The notes beneath the pieces are model-generated. The model worked only from the letters and a program-made list of their open reading frames with translations. It had not been told where the DNA came from and did not search any database. DNA of 37,476 bases from Prolixibacteraceae bacterium (GTDB lineage: Bacteria; Bacteroidota; Bacteroidia; Bacteroidales; Prolixibacteraceae), in NCBI GenBank assembly GCA_019459525.1, contig JAIBEY010000064.1, positions 1 to 37,476 on the forward strand. The letters are read 5' to 3'. Both the position numbers and the translations under genes were made by a program. Numbering within the stretch: the stretch's first letter is position 1; every line of letters starts with the position of its first letter. Shown piece by piece: positions 32,023-37,476 of this stretch.

Positions 32023-33843
32023 TTAAAACATCTGCATACTGTGCAGGCGTTTGTAACGACCATCCAGTTCAATAAGTTCATCGTGGGTGCCACGCTCCAC
32101 AATTTCCCCATCGTGGAAAACACAGATTAAATCGGCATTCCTTACCGTTGACAGGCGGTGGGCAATTACCACCGAGGTGCGGTTTTTCATCAGGTTTTCC
32201 AGTGCGTCCTGAACGAGTCGTTCCGATTCGGTATCCAAAGCCGAGGTAGCTTCATCGAGAATCAGGATGGGTGGGTTTTTCAGGATGGCACGTGCAATAC
32301 TCAACCGTTGACGTTGGCCTCCGGATAGTTTGCTTCCCCGGTCACCGATTATAGTGTCGTATCCATGTTCGGTTTCAATGATAAAATCGTGGGCATTGGC
32401 TACTTTGGCGGCTGCAATCACTTCAGTCATCGATGTGTTTTCTACACCAAATGCGATATTGTTATAGATGCTGTCGTTAAATAGAATGGCTTCCTGGTTC
32501 ACATTGCCCATTAAGTCGCGCAAATCGTGTAATTTCAGGTCTCGGATATCGACACCATCAATCAGGAGTTGGCCGCTGTTTACATCGTAGAACCGGGGCA
32601 ACAAATCAACGAATGTGGTTTTTCCGCTTCCCGATTGACCAACCAAAGCGATGGTTTTACCTTTTTTAATTTCCAGAGAAACGTTGTTCAGCACCACTTT
32701 TTCGTCGTAGGCGAAAGTTACGTTCCGGTATTCAATTGAATCTTTCAGGGTGCTTACCGCTTGTGCATAAGGAGCTTCAGGAATGGTGACGTCGGCCAGC
32801 AGGATTTTGTCTATACGGTCCATTGAGGCCAATCCTTTCTGAATACTGTACAATGCTGTGGTAAAAGCTTTAGCCGGATTGATGATCTGGTAGAAGATGG
32901 CGAGATAGGCAATGAATTCAGTGCCTGTTAGTTCACTGTTTTTATCTAAAATTAAGGAGCCTCCATACCATACCACTATAATAATTACAATTGTTCCGAG
33001 TAATTCACTTAACGGATGTGCCAGTTCGCGACGGCGCATCAGGCGGTTCATGATGTGCCGGTAATCGTGTAGCTCAGCATTGAAGCGGGCATCCATTTTC
33101 TTTTCAGCATTGAAAGCTTTGATAATACGCAGTCCACCGAGTGTTTCTTCAACGACAGTTAAAATAACGCCCATTTTGTCCTGACCTTCGCGCGATACTT
33201 TTTTCAGCGATTTTCCTACACGACCAATAATGAACCCGGCAATGGGAAGTACAAGAAAAATGAAAAGGGTCATACTCGGGCTCATAACCAGCATGGAGGC
33301 CAGCAATACAATGATGATGATGGGATTTTTCAGGAACATATCGAGTGACGACATGATCGAGTTTTCCACTTCAGTAACATCGCCGGTAATGCGTGAAATG
33401 ATATCGCCTTTTCGTTCTTCGGAAAAGAAGGGAAGCGCGAGTTTGAGTATTTTGTGGTAGATCTGTTCGCGCATATCCTTAACCACACCATTCCGGATGA
33501 AAACAGCTTCGTAGGCAGCCATGTAAGCAAAGCCAACTTTGAGCATGGTGGCTAAAACAACAAAAAGGCCGATGAGTAAAAGCGCAAGCCCTGGCCCATG
33601 AGTATCTTTAATGAGAGTAATATAGTATGAAAGATTGTGTTTAGCCACATCCAGATTGATTTCCCAGGGCAGTAAATCATGCACCGCCTTGGATTGATCA
33701 AACAGGATGTCCAGAATGGGGATCATCATGGTTACTGAAAAGACTGTGAACAAGGCCGAAAGCAGGTTGAACAGGAAATTGAGAATCAACTGCTTTTTAT
33801 AAGGTGGAATAAAACGCTTTAAAATCTGAAAAAAATCCTTCAT
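32023..33843 (-). CDS. MsbA-like ABC transporter (fused TMD-NBD half transporter)
   Basis: A 606-residue type IV ABC exporter half-transporter. Six membrane helices occupy about residues 15-325 and the NBD follows: Walker A GQSGSGKTT (402-410), Q-loop NVNQEAILFND, signature LSGGQRQRLS, Walker B ILILDEATSALD, and H-loop IAHRLST. It acts as a homodimer. The length and full layout match MsbA-type lipid flippases, which in Bacteroidota are common near housekeeping genes; a lipid A role is plausible but unproved. It follows purB by 68 nt on the same strand without a visible terminator, so the two are probably cotranscribed. Confidence 0.92.
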   Translation of the reverse strand: MKDFFQILKRFIPPYKKQLILNFLFNLLSALFTVFSVTMMIPILDILFDQSKAVHDLLPWEINLDVAKHNLSYYITLIKDTHGPGLALLLIGLFVVLATMLKVGFAYMAAYEAVFIRNGVVKDMREQIYHKILKLALPFFSEERKGDIISRITGDVTEVENSIMSSLDMFLKNPIIIIVLLASMLVMSPSMTLFIFLVLPIAGFIIGRVGKSLKKVSREGQDKMGVILTVVEETLGGLRIIKAFNAEKKMDARFNAELHDYRHIMNRLMRRRELAHPLSELLGTIVIIIVVWYGGSLILDKNSELTGTEFIAYLAIFYQIINPAKAFTTALYSIQKGLASMDRIDKILLADVTIPEAPYAQAVSTLKDSIEYRNVTFAYDEKVVLNNVSLEIKKGKTIALVGQSGSGKTTFVDLLPRFYDVNSGQLLIDGVDIRDLKLHDLRDLMGNVNQEAILFNDSIYNNIAFGVENTSMTEVIAAAKVANAHDFIIETEHGYDTIIGDRGSKLSGGQRQRLSIARAILKNPPILILDEATSALDTESERLVQDALENLMKNRTSVVIAHRLSTVRNADLICVFHDGEIVERGTHDELIELDGRYKRLHSMQMF

Positions 33844-33911
33844 GAATGTTGAGATAATCAGTATAATTAACTGTATCTAAAACTTTAATTAATAGGTATT
33901 TATTGTTTGTG

Positions 33912-35258
33912 TTAGAATATTCCGGTGTAATTTTGCGGAGTAATCTTTTTTAGTTCTGTTTTTAAAACCTCAGTAATATCAAGGGTATCAATAAATTCGT
34001 GAATAACCTCCTGATCAATCTTTCGGTTGACACGCGTTAGGTTACGAAGGGCTTCGTATGGGTTGGGATAACCTTCCCGTCGCAAAATGGTTTGGATGGC
34101 TTCGGCAACTACCGGCCAGTTTTTTTCCAGGTCAGCATCAATGGCATCTTTATTCAGCAAAAGTTTGCTCAGCCCACGCATGGTCGAGTTTACCGAAATT
34201 AAAGTGTGAGCAAAAGGAACTCCAATATTCCGCAATACGGTTGAGTCTGTTAAGTCGCGCTGTAAGCGGGAAACCGGAAGTTTGGCCGATAAATGTTCGA
34301 AAATGGCATTAGCCAGGCCAATATTTCCTTCCGAATTTTCAAAGTCAATCGGGTTAACTTTATGCGGCATGGCCGACGAACCGACTTCACCAGCTTTAAT
34401 TTTTTGCTTGAAATATTCCATCGAAATGTAAGTCCACATGTCGCGGTTCAAATCCATGATCACGTTGTTAACGCGTTTCATGGCATCAAAAATAGCCGCA
34501 TGGTTGTCGTAATTAGCGATTTGTGTGGTGTATTGCGACCGTTCCAGACCCAAATATTTTTTAAGAAAATGATTGCCAAACGCTTTCCAGCTAATTTCAG
34601 GATAGGCAATCTGATGGGCATTAAAATTCCCCGTTGCCCCCCCAAATTTGGCATCGCACGAAATGGCTTTTAATTGCTCCAACTGGCCTTTAATGCGTTC
34701 AGAAAATACCCGGATTTCTTTACCCAGATTTGTCGGGGAAGCTGGTTGTCCGTGGGTTTTAGCCAACATCGGGATGTTTTTCCACTCGTCAGCCATTTCG
34801 TCTAGCTTGTCAACCAAATCGTTAATGGCCGGAAAATATTCGTTATCCAACGCATCGTGAATAGATTTGGGGACGGCTGTATTGTTGATGTCCTGCGATG
34901 TCAATCCGAAGTGGATAAATTCTTTGTAAGCCTGAATGTTGAGTTTGTCGAATTCTTCCTTCAGGAAATATTCCACAGCTTTTACGTCATGATTGGTTAC
35001 TTTTTCAATGTCTTTAATCCGTTGGGCATCTTCAATCGAGAAGTTGGCCACTACATCCCGTAACGGATTGAACAGATTATGGTCGAAAGCGGCCAGTTGG
35101 GGTAAGGGTAATTCGCACAGGGAGATAAAGTATTCGACCTCAACCAGCACGCGGTATTTAATTAGTGCAAATTCAGAAAAATAGAGCTGAAGGTTTTCAA
35201 CTTTTGAACGGTAACGGCCATCAATGGGCGATATAGCTGTGAGTAAATTTAATTCCAT
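33912..35258 (-). CDS. purB: Adenylosuccinate lyase
   Basis: A 448-residue member of the fumarase/aspartase superfamily of the E. coli PurB type (starts LTAISPIDGRYRSKV). Conserved regions are LTSQDINNTA (119-128), KTHGQPASPT with His169, and the signature loop SSAMPHKVNPIDFENSEG (294-311) containing the catalytic Ser. It removes fumarate from SAICAR and from adenylosuccinate in purine synthesis. A TACCTTTA box lies just upstream. The MsbA-like gene follows on the same strand. Confidence 0.96.
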   Translation of the reverse strand: MELNLLTAISPIDGRYRSKVENLQLYFSEFALIKYRVLVEVEYFISLCELPLPQLAAFDHNLFNPLRDVVANFSIEDAQRIKDIEKVTNHDVKAVEYFLKEEFDKLNIQAYKEFIHFGLTSQDINNTAVPKSIHDALDNEYFPAINDLVDKLDEMADEWKNIPMLAKTHGQPASPTNLGKEIRVFSERIKGQLEQLKAISCDAKFGGATGNFNAHQIAYPEISWKAFGNHFLKKYLGLERSQYTTQIANYDNHAAIFDAMKRVNNVIMDLNRDMWTYISMEYFKQKIKAGEVGSSAMPHKVNPIDFENSEGNIGLANAIFEHLSAKLPVSRLQRDLTDSTVLRNIGVPFAHTLISVNSTMRGLSKLLLNKDAIDADLEKNWPVVAEAIQTILRREGYPNPYEALRNLTRVNRKIDQEVIHEFIDTLDITEVLKTELKKITPQNYTGIF

Positions 35259-35278
35259 GTTTTAATTTTTTCGAGCCG

Positions 35279-35286
35279 TAAAGGTA
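35279..35286 (-). promoter_or_regulatory. Candidate -7 element of purB
   Basis: TACCTTTA on the minus strand has one mismatch to TAnnTTTG and lies 20 nt before the purB ATG. Confidence 0.4.
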
Positions 35287-35327
35287 GGAAAATTTGTGAT
35301 TGGGTAGAAGTGGTCGTTTTACTCCAT

Positions 35328-35342
35328 GGGTGACTTGAAGTC
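35328..35342. repeat. Flanking element GGGTGACTTGAAGTC, left copy
   Basis: Matches the element at 37459-37473 in 14 of 15 positions, in the same orientation. The two copies enclose the lipocalin and rSAM/lipoprotein genes. Confidence 0.6.
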
Positions 35343-35419
35343 TCGTAATACGTGAAAAAGATGATGCTTCTTTCGAAAGATTATTTTGGCAAACAGGCAA
35401 GGTATGTTGTTATATTAAG

Positions 35420-35427
35420 TAAATTTG
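35420..35427 (+). promoter_or_regulatory. Bacteroidota -7 promoter element of the lipocalin gene
   Basis: TAAATTTG followed by AAC, an exact TAnnTTTG, 23 nt before the lipocalin ATG at 35451. It lies inside the longest possible reading frame and so supports the downstream start. Confidence 0.55.
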
Positions 35428-35450
35428 AACAGCCCAAAACAATCCAGACT

Positions 35451-35987
35451 ATGTTAAAACCTCGCTTATTGCTGATATTAAGTTTCTTATTTGTTTTGAG
35501 TTGTACAAAAACCAATAGTCAGATGATTGATCAAACTACGGTAAAAGAACTCGACCTGAACCGATACCTCGGAACCTGGTACGAAATTGCGCGTTTCCCT
35601 CATTCGTTCGAGAAAAATCTGGTAGGCGTTACAGCTACTTATAGTTTGCGCGAAGATGGTAAAATAAAAGTGTTGAATCAGGGCTATAAAAATACGCTGG
35701 ATGGGGAACTTTCTGTGGCAGAAGGGAAAGCCAAAATTCCGGATAAATTGCAACCCGGAAAGCTGAAAGTTTCTTTCTTCTGGATTTTTTATGGCGATTA
35801 CCATGTGTTGGAACTGGACGAGAATTACCAGTATGTTATGCTTGGAAGTTCATCGGACAAATACTTCTGGATTTTATGCCGCACGCCGCAAATGGATTCG
35901 GCTACCTACGAAATGCTGCTCGAAAAAGCCCGCAAACGTGGTTATAATCTGGACAAGTTGTATAAAGTTCCACAAAAAACGAATTAA
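35451..35987 (+). CDS. Lipocalin family lipoprotein (Blc-like)
   Basis: A 178-residue protein with a lipoprotein signal (LLLILSFLFVLSC) and a bacterial lipocalin barrel: SCR1 motif LGTWYEIARFPHSFEKNL, the NxG turn in VLNQGYKN, GKLKVSFFWIFYGDYHVLEL, and the SCR3-like YFWILCRTPQMD. Blc-type lipocalins bind fatty acids or lysophospholipids at the outer membrane. The longer frame (from 35352) was rejected because the -7 box and signal peptide fit the ATG at 35451. It is 12 nt upstream of the small lipoprotein gene, so it is probably the first gene of a three-gene operon with the rSAM pair. Confidence 0.92.
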   Translation: MLKPRLLLILSFLFVLSCTKTNSQMIDQTTVKELDLNRYLGTWYEIARFPHSFEKNLVGVTATYSLREDGKIKVLNQGYKNTLDGELSVAEGKAKIPDKLQPGKLKVSFFWIFYGDYHVLELDENYQYVMLGSSSDKYFWILCRTPQMDSATYEMLLEKARKRGYNLDKLYKVPQKTN

Positions 35988-35999
35988 AATTAGGAGAAA

Positions 36000-36365
36000 A
36001 TGAAACGAAATTGGACACGAAAGCTTATTGGAGGTTTGAGTTTTACCTCTGCCATGTTTGTATTTCAGGCCTGTTACGGTACGCCGCAGGATTTTGGACT
36101 CGATATTTTGATTGAGGGTCAGGTGAAATCTAAGGTAACAGGCTTACCTGTAAAGGGAATTAAAGTTTCGGTAGAAGAAAACATGCAATACGATTTTACC
36201 AATGATGAAGGTAAATTTTCATTTTATACCGAACCCGTTAATAGTTTGAAGATTAAGTTTGAAGATATTGATTTCGCTCAATATGGCACTTTTGTGAATA
36301 AGGACACCATTCCTGCGATTGCTGATAAAAGAGTTTATTTGAATATTGTATTGGACTCCAAATAG
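36000..36365 (+). CDS. Radical SAM-associated putative lipoprotein
   Basis: A 121-residue lipoprotein: signal to about residue 24, lipobox VFQAC (Cys25), then YGTPQDFG directly after the Cys. The rest is one beta-sandwich of the carboxypeptidase-regulatory type (GQVKSKVTGLPVKGIKVSVE, DFTNDEGKFSFY). The family is, as I recall it, the lipoprotein half of the TIGR04133/TIGR04134 rSAM/lipoprotein system of Bacteroidota. An unusually good Shine-Dalgarno, TAGGAG, sits just upstream. The stop codon directly abuts the rSAM ATG, so translation is coupled. The YGTP motif next to the lipidated Cys is a natural candidate for modification, which is unproved. Confidence 0.85.
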   Translation: MKRNWTRKLIGGLSFTSAMFVFQACYGTPQDFGLDILIEGQVKSKVTGLPVKGIKVSVEENMQYDFTNDEGKFSFYTEPVNSLKIKFEDIDFAQYGTFVNKDTIPAIADKRVYLNIVLDSK

Positions 36366-37442
36366 ATGTATCAAATCATCAGGAAGCATATTTTTCGGCG
36401 ATTCAAAAAAACAGAAACAAAGATTCATGAATTGAATTATCTGTTTTGGGAATGTACAACCAGGTGCAATTTAAGTTGTTTGCATTGTGGCAGCGATTGC
36501 TCGAAAGATAACTCTATCGGCGATATGCCTTTGGGAGATTTTCTAACAGCTCTCGATACTATAAAATCAAAATCAGAAAAATTCATCGTTGTTCTAACCG
36601 GTGGCGAACCGCTTTTGCGCAATGACATTGAAATCTGCGGTCGCGAAATCAGAAGTAGGGGAGTACGATGGAGTATGGTAACCAATGGTTATTTGTATAA
36701 CGAGCAAAAACATATTTCGCTGCTCAATGCCGGTTTGGGAGCATTGACGATTAGTTTGGATGGATTGGAAAATACGCATAACTGGCTGCGCAATAAAAAG
36801 GATAGTTTTTCGAAAGTTGACCGGGCTATAGATTTGGCTGCAAGTTCATCGCGCCTGAATTTTGATGTGGTTACCTGTGTAAATAGCCGAAATTGGCACG
36901 AACTTCCTGCTTTGTATGATTATTTGATTCAGAAAAAGGTAAAAGCATGGCGCTTGTTTACAATTGTTCCGATCGGTCGGGCAAAAGACAATCCGGAGCT
37001 ATTCCTGACTGATCTTCAGTTTAGGGAATTGATGGATTTTATCAGCGAAAAGCGAAAACTGAAATTACTGGATGTCAAATTCAGTTGCGAAGGCTATGTT
37101 GGATCGTACGAATCGAAAGTTCGGGACCAACCTTTTTTTTGCAGGGCCGGAATTAATATCGGTTCTATTTTAATTGATGGTTCTATATCAGCTTGTCCAA
37201 ATATTGACCAGAGTTTAGCTCAGGGAAACATTTATCAGGATAACTTTGCTGAAATCTGGGAAACTAACTATCAGGCATTTCGCGATCGGAGTTGGACTAA
37301 ACGTGGGCAATGTGCAGAATGTGCTGATTATACCGATTGCCAGGGAAATGGATTGCATAACTGGCACGGAAACAAAGAAAATGTATTAATTTGCCACAAG
37401 GGAAAAATCGAACGAGCAACAAAATCTAATTCATATCTTTGA
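36366..37442 (+). CDS. Radical SAM enzyme of the rSAM/lipoprotein system (SPASM-like C-terminus)
   Basis: A 358-residue enzyme. The radical SAM cluster motif is C34-NLS-C38-LH-C41 (CTTRCNLSCLHCGSDC), followed by LTGGEPLLR (GGEP 79-82) and SLDGLENTHNWLRN. The C-terminal SPASM/twitch-like region has FFCRAGINIGSILIDG, SACPNIDQS, GQCAECADYTDC and LICHKGK, enough cysteines for auxiliary Fe-S clusters. Such enzymes usually modify peptides. The preceding lipoprotein, immediately adjacent with zero spacing, is the likely partner or substrate, but the reaction is not known. Full length for the family. Confidence 0.93.
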   Translation: MYQIIRKHIFRRFKKTETKIHELNYLFWECTTRCNLSCLHCGSDCSKDNSIGDMPLGDFLTALDTIKSKSEKFIVVLTGGEPLLRNDIEICGREIRSRGVRWSMVTNGYLYNEQKHISLLNAGLGALTISLDGLENTHNWLRNKKDSFSKVDRAIDLAASSSRLNFDVVTCVNSRNWHELPALYDYLIQKKVKAWRLFTIVPIGRAKDNPELFLTDLQFRELMDFISEKRKLKLLDVKFSCEGYVGSYESKVRDQPFFCRAGINIGSILIDGSISACPNIDQSLAQGNIYQDNFAEIWETNYQAFRDRSWTKRGQCAECADYTDCQGNGLHNWHGNKENVLICHKGKIERATKSNSYL

Positions 37443-37458
37443 AAATATTCTAGTCAGC

Positions 37459-37476
37459 GGGTGACTTTAAGTCACC
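37459..37476. repeat. Flanking element, right copy, with full palindrome
   Basis: GGTGACTTTAAGTCACC (37460-37476) is an 8-bp inverted repeat around a central T, running to the window edge. It shares GGGTGACTTkAAGTC with 35328-35342. It could end the rSAM transcript. Confidence 0.6.

Noticed and set aside
31836-32075. 79-codon plus-strand frame between speA and the ABC exporter
   Set aside because: It overlaps the terminator and the 3' end of the ABC exporter gene, shows no family pattern, and its hydrophobic part comes from AT-rich DNA.
35352-35450. 33-codon N-terminal extension of the lipocalin
   Set aside because: It contains the -7 promoter box and hides the lipoprotein signal that starts at 35451.

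Overview
The window looks like chromosomal DNA from a member of the Bacteroidota. The evidence is: -7 elements of the TAnnTTTG type before many genes; almost no Shine-Dalgarno sequences (one good exception before the lipoprotein at 36000); signal peptides ending in ..AQ or in a lipobox; a TonB-dependent receptor with a carboxypeptidase-like N-terminal domain; a GH78 rhamnosidase; and a radical SAM/lipoprotein pair. Marinilabiliales or a Prolixibacteraceae-like genus is my guess from gene flavour, not something the sequence proves. No integrase, transposase, phage gene or CRISPR array is visible.

Layout. 1-545: 3' end of a hybrid histidine kinase. 611-4541: DUF3795 protein, cold shock protein, rRNA methyltransferase RlmD and a secreted TolB-like propeller. 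4642-11569: DUF748/AsmA-like protein, ABC-F ATPase, RlmB-type methyltransferase and a second ABC-F protein (YbiT type) whose second nucleotide site is degenerate. 11700-16038: GlcG/HbpS-like protein, alpha-L-rhamnosidase and stand-alone RhuM. 16129-18968: TonB receptor with a His-rich small membrane protein, a candidate metal-linked operon with a palindrome upstream. 19032-24042: topoisomerase III, GyrI-like protein, CvfB-like RNA-binding protein, a winged-helix-like protein and a LutA-type protein. tRNA-Trp is at 24117-24189. 24455-26444: serine-hydrolase lipoprotein and a lipoprotein gene broken by an in-frame TAA. 26721-29559: ECF sigma factor, one-TM putative anti-sigma, Spy-like periplasmic protein and MFS transporter. 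29722-35258: SpeA, MsbA-like ABC exporter and PurB. 35451-37442: lipocalin, small lipoprotein and radical SAM enzyme.

The observation I consider most novel is a shared leader of about 90 nt, found three times (2922-3011 +, 27785-27878 +, 26533-26445 -). Each copy directly precedes an exported protein. It has conserved arms (ATGAAAYGAGC ... GCGARTTCCAT) that can pair around tandem G.A/A.G, with a C-G to T-A covariation. It then runs into an A-rich tract a nearly constant distance from the ATG. Two copies bracket the ECF sigma operon, and one of them lies inside that operon without an obvious promoter, which suggests an RNA-level element. A second system of interest is the rSAM/lipoprotein pair at the right edge, which is flanked together with the lipocalin by two near-identical GGGTGACTTkAAGTC elements.

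How the genes work together: much of the window is housekeeping (RNA modification, translation-associated ATPases, polyamine and purine synthesis, topology). Between these lie envelope-facing modules (TonB receptor operon, sigma/anti-sigma/Spy operon, rSAM/lipoprotein operon, rhamnosidase, propeller) that probably handle nutrient or metal capture and envelope stress.
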